42,472 nt of DNA from an uncultured Pontibacter sp. (GTDB lineage Bacteria > Bacteroidota > Bacteroidia > Cytophagales > Hymenobacteraceae). Every line of letters starts with the position of its first letter. Position 1 is the first letter of the stretch. Location: positions 1 through 42,472 of the forward strand of contig NZ_CANLMZ010000011.1 of assembly GCF_947492645.1 (NCBI RefSeq). Reading direction: 5' to 3'. The translations under genes and the position numbers were made by a program. The notes below the pieces were generated by a model. That model had not been told where the DNA came from and made no database searches. It saw only the letters and a list, made by a program, of their open reading frames with translations. Positions 8,980 through 17,723 of this stretch are shown here, in pieces.

Positions 8980-9968
8980 GGGAACGGGTACTGATAACTG
9001 GGGCAAGCGGGTTTGTTGGCTATCATCTGGTAGAGGCTGCCACGCAGGCAGGGATGGAGGTATATGCCGCTATTCGTCCTTCTAGCGAGGTGGGCCACCT
9101 GGCACCTTTCAACATAAAGTATACCACGCTCGACTTTAAAGATACCAGCGCTTTAGTAAAGGAGCTGGAGGACAAGCAGTACCATTACATCATACATGCC
9201 GCGGGCATAACCAAGGCTAAAACAGCGCAGGAGTATAATAAAGTAAACGCCACCTTTACCCAGAACCTGGCATCGGCGGCTACAAAGGCAAGCATACCGC
9301 TGAAAAAGTTTGTGTTTATCAGTAGCCTGGCAGCTTTGGGGCCTGTTAGCTATACCGATACCATGGGCATTAACGAGCAAAGCAAGGCACAGCCGGTAAC
9401 AGCGTATGGCAAAAGTAAACTGCTGGCCGAACAGCACCTGTCGGAGTTCGAAAGTCTGCCTTTAACGATACTTCGCCCAACTGCGGTGTACGGTCCCCGG
9501 GAGAAAGATATTTTCATTATCCTGAAGACCCTGAACCTGGGAGTAGAGCCATACATCAGCCGAAAGCCCCAGTGGCTAAGTTTTGTGTATGTAAAAGACC
9601 TGGCAAAAGCTGTAATGCTGGCATTAGGCGCAAGTATAAACCATGCCAGCTACAATGTTTCGGATGGCAACACCTATGATCGCTATGCCCTGGCAAGTAT
9701 AACAAAGCGTGTACTCGGGAAAAAAACGGTTAAGTTTCATATTCCGGTTGGCATGATGAACGTGATGGCCAGCCTGCTGGAGGCGGCTTATGCAGCAAGC
9801 GATAAAACTCCGGCGCTGAACAAGGAAAAGCTTAACGAACTGACTGCGGAAAACTGGAACTGCAGCATTGCCAAGATCAGGAAAGATTTGGGCTTTGTGC
9901 CGGAATATGACCTGGAACATGGCCTGGAGCTGACCTTGAAATGGTACAAAGAAAATAATTGGCTTTAA
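8976..9968 (+). CDS. NAD-dependent epimerase/reductase, candidate ceramide reductase
   Basis: This 330-residue extended short-chain dehydrogenase/reductase has the Rossmann motif TGASGFVG at residues 8-15. Its catalytic Tyr144 and Lys148 lie in YGKSK, with SS at 116-117 probably completing the triad. In Caulobacter a protein of this class (CerR) reduces the 3-keto group of ceramide, and the gene order SPT-acyltransferase-reductase fits that step. It overlaps the previous gene by ATGA. It could instead reduce 3-ketosphinganine directly. Some homologues are simply annotated as dihydroflavonol reductase. Confidence 0.82.
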   Translation: MRERVLITGASGFVGYHLVEAATQAGMEVYAAIRPSSEVGHLAPFNIKYTTLDFKDTSALVKELEDKQYHYIIHAAGITKAKTAQEYNKVNATFTQNLASAATKASIPLKKFVFISSLAALGPVSYTDTMGINEQSKAQPVTAYGKSKLLAEQHLSEFESLPLTILRPTAVYGPREKDIFIILKTLNLGVEPYISRKPQWLSFVYVKDLAKAVMLALGASINHASYNVSDGNTYDRYALASITKRVLGKKTVKFHIPVGMMNVMASLLEAAYAASDKTPALNKEKLNELTAENWNCSIAKIRKDLGFVPEYDLEHGLELTLKWYKENNWL

Positions 9969-10009
9969 GAGTAAAAGTATAAATCAGTTTTAGACACAAG
10001 TAAATAAAG

Positions 10010-11335
10010 ATGGAATATCAAGTAAAACCAGCCGAAGGGCGCTTAGGTATCCTGCTTCCAGGTTTAGGGGCAGTAGCTACCACGTTTATTGCAGGTGTGG
10101 AGGCTATCCGCAAAGGATTCTCCCAACCAGTTGGTTCACTATCGCAGATGGGCAACATCCGCTTGGGCAAGCGCACAGAAAACCGCAATCCGTTGATTAA
10201 AGATTTTGTGCCGCTGGCAAATCTGAACGACATCGTTTTTGGTGGATGGGATGTGTATGAAGACAACGTTTTTGAAGCTGCTGTGAATGCTAAAGTATTG
10301 GAGCCAATGCTGCTGCATTCTATTAAGCCGGAGCTGGAAGCGATTAAGCCGATGAAGGCGGTATTTGATAAAGCGTATGCCCGTAACCTGGATGGCACCA
10401 ACGTAAAAGAGGCGGCCACCAAGTATGAACTCGCTGAGGCGCTGATGGAAGACATGCGCAACTTTAAAGAAGAAAACGGCTGCGATCGCCTGGTGATTGT
10501 ATGGTGTGGATCTACGGAAGTATATACCGAAGTAAGCGATGTGCACAGTACGATCACTGCTTTTGAAGAAGGCTTGCGTAACAACGACCCGCGCATTGCG
10601 CCAAGTATGATCTATGCGTATGCTGCCGTTAAAATGGGCGTTCCTTTCGCCAATGGCGCACCAAACCTTACAGTTGACATTCCTGCTATCGTGGAGCTTG
10701 CTAAAGAGAATGGCGTGGCTGTTTCCGGTAAGGACTTTAAAACTGGCCAAACGTTAATGAAAACCATCGTAGCTCCTGGTCTTCAGGCACGTGCGCTAGG
10801 TATAAATGGCTGGTTCTCTTCAAACATCCTGGGTAACCGCGATGGTCTTGTTCTGGATGATCCGGATAACTTTAAAACCAAGGAGGTTTCTAAGCTGGGT
10901 GTGTTGGAAGACATTCTGCACCCGGAAGACAACCCGGAACTGTACGGAGATCTGTACCACAAAGTACGCATCAACTATTACCCTCCTCACGGTGATAACA
11001 AAGAGAGCTGGGACAACATCGACATCTTCGGCTGGCTGGGTTACAAAATGCAGATCAAGATCAACTTCCTGTGCCGCGACTCTATTTTGGCTGCGCCAAT
11101 TGTGTTGGACCTTGCCTTATTTACCGACCTGGCGCAGCGCGCCGGCATGAGCGGAATTCAGGAGTGGTTATCCTTCTACTACAAGTCTCCGCAAACGGCT
11201 GAAGGACTGCGTCCGGAGCATGATATCTTCAAGCAATTGATCAAGCTGCAGAACACGCTGCGCCACATCATGGGAGAAGACCTGATCACGCACCTTGGCT
11301 TGGATTATTACCAGGATCTGGTAGAGTCACTATAA
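10010..11335 (+). CDS. ino1: myo-Inositol-3-phosphate synthase
   Basis: This NAD-dependent cyclase converts glucose 6-phosphate to myo-inositol 3-phosphate, supplying the inositol headgroup. At 441 residues it matches bacterial/archaeal-type enzymes. An N-terminal Rossmann segment reads GILLPGLGAVATT. The catalytic region contains the hallmark SGKDFKTGQTLMKT, followed by GLQARALGINGWFSSNILGN. It starts 41 bp after the reductase gene. Its presence in a sphingolipid operon indicates an inositol-containing lipid product. Confidence 0.95.
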   Translation: MEYQVKPAEGRLGILLPGLGAVATTFIAGVEAIRKGFSQPVGSLSQMGNIRLGKRTENRNPLIKDFVPLANLNDIVFGGWDVYEDNVFEAAVNAKVLEPMLLHSIKPELEAIKPMKAVFDKAYARNLDGTNVKEAATKYELAEALMEDMRNFKEENGCDRLVIVWCGSTEVYTEVSDVHSTITAFEEGLRNNDPRIAPSMIYAYAAVKMGVPFANGAPNLTVDIPAIVELAKENGVAVSGKDFKTGQTLMKTIVAPGLQARALGINGWFSSNILGNRDGLVLDDPDNFKTKEVSKLGVLEDILHPEDNPELYGDLYHKVRINYYPPHGDNKESWDNIDIFGWLGYKMQIKINFLCRDSILAAPIVLDLALFTDLAQRAGMSGIQEWLSFYYKSPQTAEGLRPEHDIFKQLIKLQNTLRHIMGEDLITHLGLDYYQDLVESL

Positions 11336-11345
11336 GCTGATTAGA

Positions 11346-11807
11346 ATGATAAAAGTACACAAACTGGTTTCTACCAGCCTCGGCATCGGGTATATCGGGA
11401 AGGGAGGGGGAACGGTTGCTGCTGTGGCCGTCTGCTTCTGCTTGTATGCCATGCACCTGGCCGGTGGAAGCCAGCTTGTGCTTTGGCTACCTGCTGCTAC
11501 ATTATTGCTGACCATACTTGGTGTGTGGTCTGCAAATGAAGTGGAGCCATACTGGGGAAAAGATGATAAAAAAGTGGTGATAGATGAAGTAGCAGGTATG
11601 ATGATCAGTCTGCTGTTTATACCACTTTCAATTAGCACTTTGGTAATAGGGTTGCTACTTTTCCGGTTTTTTGATATTGTGAAGCCGCTGTACATCCGCA
11701 GGCTTGAAAAAGTGAGGGGAGGCTGGGGCGTAATGCTGGACGACGTAGTGGCGGGCGTTTACGCAAACATCATTTTACAACTACTTTTATACTTTAGAAT
11801 CTTCTAA
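11346..11807 (+). CDS. PgpA-family phosphatase, probable phosphatidylinositol-phosphate phosphatase
   Basis: This 153-residue integral membrane protein is of the phosphatidylglycerophosphatase A family, with about four membrane segments. Conserved features include GIGYIGKGGGTVAA at the N-terminus and the acidic VVIDEVAGM. In Bacteroides inositol-lipid clusters a PgpA homologue removes phosphate from phosphatidylinositol phosphate to give phosphatidylinositol. The gene sits 10 bp after ino1, so the same job is likely here. A conventional PgpA role is the alternative. Confidence 0.85.
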   Translation: MIKVHKLVSTSLGIGYIGKGGGTVAAVAVCFCLYAMHLAGGSQLVLWLPAATLLLTILGVWSANEVEPYWGKDDKKVVIDEVAGMMISLLFIPLSISTLVIGLLLFRFFDIVKPLYIRRLEKVRGGWGVMLDDVVAGVYANIILQLLLYFRIF

Positions 11808-12179
11808 ATGTTCACCTTCCTAAAGGCGCAGACTGCCTCACTGGTAGCTTCTGCTGTCGATTTTCTGGTGACAATTCTGGCCGTAGAACTACTTGGCCTC
11901 TGGTATGTGGCAGGTACCGTTGTAGGTACTGTCTCAGGTGGTATCACACACTTTTCGCTTGGCAGAAACTGGGTTTTTAAGGCATCTGATAAAACAATAC
12001 CGGCACAGGCGGTGAAATACTTTCTGGTGTGGAACGGGAGTCTGATTTTAAATGCATCAGGCGTCTATGTAATAACACACTACGGAGGTGTTAATTATGT
12101 CTATTCTAAAATACTCACTTCGCTGCTTGTCGGCATTTTCTATAACTATTTTATTCAAAAACGATATGTATTCAAATAA
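11808..12179 (+). CDS. GtrA-family membrane protein
   Basis: This 123-residue protein has four predicted membrane segments. GtrA signatures are ASAVDFLVT near the start, NWVFK in the middle and the closing NYFIQKRYVFK. The ATG follows the previous stop codon directly, so the two are translationally coupled. GtrA proteins are linked to moving polyprenyl-phosphate sugars or assisting membrane glycosyltransferases. Here it could help flip an inositol lipid or a glycosylated form, but nothing in the sequence settles this. Confidence 0.85.
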   Translation: MFTFLKAQTASLVASAVDFLVTILAVELLGLWYVAGTVVGTVSGGITHFSLGRNWVFKASDKTIPAQAVKYFLVWNGSLILNASGVYVITHYGGVNYVYSKILTSLLVGIFYNYFIQKRYVFK

Positions 12180-12183
12180 GAAT

Positions 12184-14766
12184 ATGTACAGGCTATATAT
12201 ACATTGGCTGCGTTGCTTCCTGCTGATTTTGATTATCGGGATAAATGCAGGCACCGTGATGGCACAAGGCCTCACTACAATTAAAGGTACTGTAAGAGAT
12301 GAGAACACAAAGGAGGCGCTGATCGGTGTTTCGGTTTTTATACCGGGAACCACTACAGGCACGAGTACCGATTATGAAGGTAATTACCAGATCCGGACAA
12401 ACCAGATCGTAAGCAAAATACAATTCACATACCTGGGCTACCGCCCAGCTATTTTGCCTGTAAACCCGGGGCAGGAGCAAACCTTGGATGTAAAGCTGCA
12501 AGCCGATGCCAAGCAGCTAAGCGAAGTTGTGGTGGTAGGCAAGAAGCGTAAGGTTAAGTATAGCAACAAAAATAACCCAGCCGTAGACCTGATCCGCGAA
12601 ATTGTAGCAAACAAGGAAAAGAACCGGCCAGAGCAGTACGATTACGTGCAGTACGAGCAGTATGAGAAAATGCAGCTTTCGCTGGTGAATAAACCCGAGA
12701 AGCTGAAGAAGAATATTTTCCTGCGCAAGTATGATTTTATCACCGATAACATTGATACTACTGTAATTGAGGGCAAGGCCATACTTCCATTCTTTATGCA
12801 GGAGGAAATCACGGAACACTACTTCCGCAAAAATCCGAACAGCAACAAAAAAATTGTAAAAGCAGAGAAGAAGGTTGACTTTGGAGAGTTTATCGATAAT
12901 AAAGGGTTTATGTCCTACATGCAGCACATGTACCAGGACATCGACATCTACGATAACAACATTACCATCGTAACTAACCAGTTCCTGAGCCCGATTGCGG
13001 ACATGGCGCCTACATTTTATAAGTTTTACCTGAAAGATACTGTTACAACAGACACCGGCCAGCAACTAGCGGAACTACATTTTGAGCCGCGCAACCCGGC
13101 CGCTTTTATGTTTACCGGAAAACTGTTCGTGACGCTGGATGGCACCTATGCCGTGCAGCGCGCTGATATGTGGGTGAGCAAGAATGTAAGTATAAACTGG
13201 GTGCGTGACCTGCAGATTAACCTCGATTTTAAGCGAAACAGCGATGGCCGCTACCACCTGAGCAAGAGCCAGCTTAAAACAGACTTTGGAATAACCCAGA
13301 ACAGCGATGCTGGTTTTTACGGCGAGCGGGTGGTATCTGTCAAAGATTTTCAGGTAAATATAGCACAACCATCAACGCTTTACGAAGGCGAAGCCGTGGT
13401 GAAAACAGAACCAATCCTGGCCCAGGATGAAAGCTTCTGGCAGGCCAGCCGCCATGATTCTCTATCAGCCGTGGAGGCCAAAACGTACACCAGCATCGAC
13501 AGCCTTAAGAATATGGCATCTTTTAAAAGAACCATGGACTGGGCAACAGCTTTGATTGCCGGTTATAAGCGCATGGGGCCTAACATCGAGATCGGTCCGC
13601 TAAACACTTTTTATAGCTTTAACCCGGTAGAGGGTTTCCGGTTGCGTTTTGGTGGCCGCACCACCACTAACTTCAGCAAGAAGTACATGCTGGAAACGTA
13701 TGCTGCCTATGGTTTTAAGGATGAGCAATGGAAACACTATATAGGCGGCAGCTACTCGCTTACGGACCGTTCTATCTTTGAGTTTCCGGTAAGGGCAATA
13801 CGCGCCAGCTACCAAAAAGACACCAACATACCGGGCCAGGACCTGCAGTTTGTACAGGAAGATAACTTTTTGCTTTCCTTCAAGCGCGGCGAGAACGATA
13901 AGTGGCTTTACAACGAGACGTACAACATCGATTACCTGCACGAGTTCGAAAACCACTTTTCATACAGCATCGGGTTTAGAAACTGGAAACAGGCACCTGC
14001 CGGATCGCTGCAATATGAAAGAGCCGGAGCTACTGACGATACCGAGCCGATGATCATGCCTGACCTGACAACTTCCGAGGCTTCCCTTGAATTGCGTTGG
14101 GCACCGAACGAGCAGTTCTTCCAGGGCAAGCTGTACCGCACGCCAGTAGCCAATAAGTACCCTGTGTTCACGCTGCGTGCCACGGCTGGTATAAAAGGTT
14201 TACTAAACAGCCAGTACGAGTATCAGAACGTAGCCTTAAACATCTACAAGCGCTTTTATATGTCGCAGCTGGGATACTCGGATGTGGTAACCGAAGGCGG
14301 CTATACTTTTGGCCAGGTGCCGTACCCGCTGCTGACAATCCACCGTGCTAACCAAACCTACTCGTATCAGCTGCAATCGTACAACCTCATGAACTTCCTG
14401 GAGTTTGTGAGCGACCAGTACGCCAGCCTGCACATCGACCACACGTTCAACGGTTTTATCTTTAACAAAATACCCCTGCTCAAGCAGACGAAGCTACGCG
14501 AGTTTGTGACTTTTAAGGCGCTGTACGGGAAAGTACGTAACGAGAACATGCCGCAGCATAACCCGGAACTATTGCGCTTCTCTACGTTTGAAGATGGACA
14601 GCCGGCCACGTATACGTTAGAGAATAAGCCTTACATGGAGGCTAGTATAGGTATTGGTAATATTTTTAACTTCTTTAGGATAGACGTGGTGAAGCGCCTG
14701 ACGTATCTGGACAACCCATACGTATCGGATATAGGTATAAGAGGCAGGTTTAAGTTTGATTTTTAA
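12184..14766 (+). CDS. DUF5686-family outer-membrane protein with carboxypeptidase-like regulatory domain
   Basis: The 860-residue protein starts with a signal peptide (to about GTVMAQG). The ATG at 12184 was chosen over upstream starts inside gtrA because it directly precedes that signal. A CarboxypepD_reg-like beta-sandwich (TIKGTVRDENTKEALIGVSV) follows, then a large region typical of DUF5686 with long, aromatic-rich beta strands and a closing strand DIGIRGRFKFDF ending in Phe, as in outer-membrane barrels. No TonB plug domain is apparent. Its place inside the lipid operon suggests a role in the outer membrane linked to the lipid, but the function is unknown. Confidence 0.85.
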   Translation: MYRLYIHWLRCFLLILIIGINAGTVMAQGLTTIKGTVRDENTKEALIGVSVFIPGTTTGTSTDYEGNYQIRTNQIVSKIQFTYLGYRPAILPVNPGQEQTLDVKLQADAKQLSEVVVVGKKRKVKYSNKNNPAVDLIREIVANKEKNRPEQYDYVQYEQYEKMQLSLVNKPEKLKKNIFLRKYDFITDNIDTTVIEGKAILPFFMQEEITEHYFRKNPNSNKKIVKAEKKVDFGEFIDNKGFMSYMQHMYQDIDIYDNNITIVTNQFLSPIADMAPTFYKFYLKDTVTTDTGQQLAELHFEPRNPAAFMFTGKLFVTLDGTYAVQRADMWVSKNVSINWVRDLQINLDFKRNSDGRYHLSKSQLKTDFGITQNSDAGFYGERVVSVKDFQVNIAQPSTLYEGEAVVKTEPILAQDESFWQASRHDSLSAVEAKTYTSIDSLKNMASFKRTMDWATALIAGYKRMGPNIEIGPLNTFYSFNPVEGFRLRFGGRTTTNFSKKYMLETYAAYGFKDEQWKHYIGGSYSLTDRSIFEFPVRAIRASYQKDTNIPGQDLQFVQEDNFLLSFKRGENDKWLYNETYNIDYLHEFENHFSYSIGFRNWKQAPAGSLQYERAGATDDTEPMIMPDLTTSEASLELRWAPNEQFFQGKLYRTPVANKYPVFTLRATAGIKGLLNSQYEYQNVALNIYKRFYMSQLGYSDVVTEGGYTFGQVPYPLLTIHRANQTYSYQLQSYNLMNFLEFVSDQYASLHIDHTFNGFIFNKIPLLKQTKLREFVTFKALYGKVRNENMPQHNPELLRFSTFEDGQPATYTLENKPYMEASIGIGNIFNFFRIDVVKRLTYLDNPYVSDIGIRGRFKFDF

Positions 14767-14788
14767 GCACAGTAAACACTTGTAAAGT

Positions 14789-15508
14789 ATGAGCATGAAA
14801 TCAGTTCGCGATGCCCTGCAGCAGGGAATTTATACGGTGATCAACCCCTTTGTGCGGCTTTTGATCAAGCTGGGGTTTACACCCAATGCCGTAACTACCA
14901 CCGGCTTGATCCTGAACATCGGGGTTGCTGCCATTTTTATCTGGGGCGGTGAAACCAGCAATCGCGGCGAGCTGGAATATATAGGATGGGCTGGGGCATT
15001 GGTGCTGTTTGCCGGTGTGTTCGATATGCTGGACGGGCAGGTGGCCAGGCTGGGAAACATGAAGTCCACGTTTGGGGCCATGTATGATTCCGTGCTAGAC
15101 CGCTACAGCGAGATGATCATGTTCATGGGCATTTGCTATTATTTGATCGCGCACCATTACCTGCTCAGTTCGCTGTTTGCCTTTGTGGCGCTGATTGGCT
15201 CCATGATGGTGAGCTATACCCGCGCACGCGCCGAAGGGCTGGGCGTAGAATGTAAAGGAGGTCTGATGCAGCGTCCGGAACGCATTGTGCTGATTGGTGT
15301 GTCGGCTATTGCCTGTGGCATCACTTACTCGTTTATTGGGGCTGATTATAAAGTATACGTGCCGGGCATTCCGTTTCATATTTTCGAAACAATGTCTGTA
15401 TTTACACTACCGATTACAGTAATGGCTGTAATGACGAATATAACGGCAGTAAACAGGCTGATGGATTCTAAAAGAGCTATGGAGCAGAAAGAAATGGCGA
15501 CACGTTAA
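14789..15508 (+). CDS. CDP-alcohol phosphatidyltransferase, probable phosphatidylinositol-phosphate synthase
   Basis: The enzyme transfers a phosphatidyl group from CDP-diacylglycerol to an alcohol, most likely inositol 3-phosphate. This 239-residue membrane protein carries the complete family signature D-G-x2-A-R-x8-G-x3-D-x3-D: Asp82, Gly83, Ala86, Arg87, Gly96, Asp100 and Asp104, with an additional Asp at 79. About six membrane segments are visible. It pairs functionally with ino1 and the PgpA-type phosphatase, which would supply the substrate and finish phosphatidylinositol. Phosphatidylglycerophosphate synthase is a less likely alternative given this context. Confidence 0.9.
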   Translation: MSMKSVRDALQQGIYTVINPFVRLLIKLGFTPNAVTTTGLILNIGVAAIFIWGGETSNRGELEYIGWAGALVLFAGVFDMLDGQVARLGNMKSTFGAMYDSVLDRYSEMIMFMGICYYLIAHHYLLSSLFAFVALIGSMMVSYTRARAEGLGVECKGGLMQRPERIVLIGVSAIACGITYSFIGADYKVYVPGIPFHIFETMSVFTLPITVMAVMTNITAVNRLMDSKRAMEQKEMATR

Positions 15509-15525
15509 GTATAAAAAATTATCAA

Positions 15526-16086
15526 GTGAGACGAATAGTTTACCTGGTGCTCCTGCTGCTTTATACTTGCTGGAGTAGTGCCAGTGCCAGCAACAAAGCA
15601 AGTGTAACCGAAGCAAAGGCCGACACCCTGCCCACGCCAAAAGGCATAAAAGACTTGATGTTTTATGTACAGCGCGACCCTAACTCGAATACAGTAGTGT
15701 ATGAACTGAATAAAACGCCACAGGGGGCTCTAAACGAAGCAGATCCCATACATCCGTTCTGGATCAGGTATGCCGATGCCGGGGAGCGAAAAGAGTTGAA
15801 CTACATCCAGCGCAAGTTTGCCTACGGCCTTAACACCCGAAAACTGAGCAAGGATAACTACGAGTTAAAGTTCGTTAGTTACAACAAGCTGGCCTTATAC
15901 TTACGAAAAGCTGCAGATGGCAAGTATCATGTGTATACTGCCATCAACAAAAAAGAAGCAATTCTGGACCGCGTATTTGTGCGGATAGAAGGCGGTACGT
16001 TTTGGGTACCGAATGTTTTGTATGTGGAGCTTACTGGCCGTGATGCCGTAACCGGTAAAGTTGTAACAGGAAGATTTAAACCTTGA
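15526..16086 (+). CDS. DUF4833-domain secreted protein
   Basis: The protein has 186 residues and begins at a GTG (15526), since no ATG precedes the signal peptide. The signal peptide is hydrophobic and ends near SSASA. The mature part has segments typical of DUF4833, such as FYVQRDPNSNTVVYELN and PIHPFWIRYADAGE, and is probably a beta-rich periplasmic domain. Homologues occur next to CDP-alcohol phosphatidyltransferase genes in Bacteroidota inositol-lipid loci. The function is unknown; lipid handling in the periplasm is a guess. Confidence 0.78.
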   Translation: MRRIVYLVLLLLYTCWSSASASNKASVTEAKADTLPTPKGIKDLMFYVQRDPNSNTVVYELNKTPQGALNEADPIHPFWIRYADAGERKELNYIQRKFAYGLNTRKLSKDNYELKFVSYNKLALYLRKAADGKYHVYTAINKKEAILDRVFVRIEGGTFWVPNVLYVELTGRDAVTGKVVTGRFKP

Positions 16087-16093
16087 TGCACGT

Positions 16094-16714
16094 ATGAACA
16101 AGAATTTTGTATCTAATTCACAGGACTCTGTCAGGATGTTCCGGTACGATTGGATGGAGGCGCTCTCTAAAGTACACTATACAGTACCGCTTTATATTTA
16201 CGTGCCCGTTATCATTTTACTGAGTTGGCTGGCGCTTTATATTGCGCAGTTGCTTATACTTCATTTTACAGGGTATGCCGCACTCGGACTGCTGGTCTGG
16301 ACGCTGACGGAGTATGTGCTGCACCGTTTTGTGTTCCATTTCGTACCAAAAGCCAAGTGGGCCTTGCACCTGCACTTCATCTTCCATGGGGTGCACCATG
16401 ACTACCCGAACGACGCAAAACGCCTGGTAATGCCACCCTCTGCAAGTATACCTATGGCTACGGCGTTATACTTTCTTTTTTCGCTGGTGCTAAGTGGTGG
16501 GGCTTTGTACGCTTTTTTTGCCGCTTTCCTGCTGGGCTACCTATGTTACGACATCTCTCACTATGCGCTACATCATTTCAACTTTAAAGGCGAGTTCTGG
16601 AAAAAGCTGAAGAAGCACCATATGTTGCATCATTATGCTGATTCCACGAAAGGGTATGGCGTAAGCTCCGCCTTATGGGATAAGATTTTCGGTTCTGATT
16701 TTGACAAAAAATAA
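16094..16714 (+). CDS. Fatty acid hydroxylase superfamily protein, candidate sphingolipid 2-hydroxylase
   Basis: This 206-residue membrane di-iron enzyme of the sterol desaturase/fatty acid hydroxylase superfamily resembles yeast Scs7/FA2H without the cytochrome b5 domain. The histidine clusters are H77RFVFH82, H94FIFHGVHH102, H156YALHH161 and H175HMLHH180. Four membrane segments lie between them. It follows DUF4833 by 7 bp. Hydroxylation of the ceramide acyl chain or of the long-chain base is expected, and many Bacteroidota sphingolipids carry hydroxy acyl chains. Carotenoid hydroxylases share the fold but lack this context. Confidence 0.85.
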   Translation: MNKNFVSNSQDSVRMFRYDWMEALSKVHYTVPLYIYVPVIILLSWLALYIAQLLILHFTGYAALGLLVWTLTEYVLHRFVFHFVPKAKWALHLHFIFHGVHHDYPNDAKRLVMPPSASIPMATALYFLFSLVLSGGALYAFFAAFLLGYLCYDISHYALHHFNFKGEFWKKLKKHHMLHHYADSTKGYGVSSALWDKIFGSDFDKK

Positions 16715-16715
16715 A

Positions 16716-17666
16716 ATGCATTTAACAACTACGGCAGCGGGGGAGAAGAAAGGCGTTTCGCGGCAGCAAATAGTAGTGCTGTCAGCTTTATCAGTTGGCT
16801 ATCTGCTGCTGTCTTACTGGCTGGTAGGTTTCAAAACCGATCAACTGGTGCTGCTGGTGCTGGCGAACGGTTTGTACTTTGCCACACCTGTTACCCGCAA
16901 ATTCATCACCGGTTTTTCGATTTTTATCGTGTTTTGGGTGCTTTACGATTACATGAAAGCTTTCCCGAATTACCTTTTTAACCCGGTGCATATCCAAGAC
17001 CTGTACAATGCCGAAAGAGCAATTTTTGGCATACAGAATGGCCAGTCTATACTTACACCCAACGAATTTTGGCTGCAGCACAGCAATACTTTTCTGGATG
17101 TATTAAGTGGAATTTTTTACCTGACCTGGGTTCCGGTGCCGCTGGCCTTTGCCGGTTTCCTGTTTTTCTGGAACCGGAAGCAGTTCGTTTATTTTTCGCT
17201 TACTTTTTTGCTGGTAAACCTGTTGGGCTTTGTGGTATACTACCTTTATCCGGCTGCTCCGCCATGGTATGTGCAGCTGCACGGCTTTGAGTTTATTTCT
17301 AAAACACCGGGCAACACGGCAGGTTTAGTTCGTTTTGATGAGTTTTTCGGGATTACCGTTTTTCATTCGCTCTATGCCAAGGGGTCTAATGTGTTTGCCG
17401 CCATGCCTTCGCTGCACTCAGCCTACCCGCTCATCGTATTATACTATGCGTTAAGAAACAACCTGGGCTTACTGGCAAAAATGCTTTTCGGGATCATTAC
17501 AGTCGGAATATGGTTTGCTGCAGTTTATACTTCGCACCACTATGTGCTGGATGTTTTGGCCGGCATAGTTTGTGCCAGTTGCGGCATCCTGCTCTTTAAC
17601 CAGCTGATAACCGGTAACGGCGTTCTGGCACGTGCGGTAGAGCGGTTTATTGCAGCCATCCGCTAA
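16716..17666 (+). CDS. AUR1-like PAP2 protein, candidate inositol phosphorylceramide synthase
   Basis: This 316-residue membrane protein of the PAP2 superfamily is closest in pattern to the inositolphosphotransferase Aur1/Ipt1-like group. Motifs are YPAAPPWY (residues 178-185), PSLHSAY (His234) and YTSHHYVLDV (His275, Asp279), the last two giving the His-His-Asp set of the transferase/phosphatase. Seven or so membrane segments are visible. The ATG at 16716, 2 bp after the previous stop, was preferred to a TTG at 16701. In fungi Aur1 moves phosphoinositol from phosphatidylinositol to ceramide. Since both substrates are made by this operon, the same reaction is likely. A plain lipid phosphatase remains possible. 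Confidence 0.82.
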   Translation: MHLTTTAAGEKKGVSRQQIVVLSALSVGYLLLSYWLVGFKTDQLVLLVLANGLYFATPVTRKFITGFSIFIVFWVLYDYMKAFPNYLFNPVHIQDLYNAERAIFGIQNGQSILTPNEFWLQHSNTFLDVLSGIFYLTWVPVPLAFAGFLFFWNRKQFVYFSLTFLLVNLLGFVVYYLYPAAPPWYVQLHGFEFISKTPGNTAGLVRFDEFFGITVFHSLYAKGSNVFAAMPSLHSAYPLIVLYYALRNNLGLLAKMLFGIITVGIWFAAVYTSHHYVLDVLAGIVCASCGILLFNQLITGNGVLARAVERFIAAIR

Positions 17667-17723
17667 AGCTCCAAGGAGGCGAGTTGGATCCCCAGTCCTA
17701 AAGTTTAATCTATAAAGAGAAGT

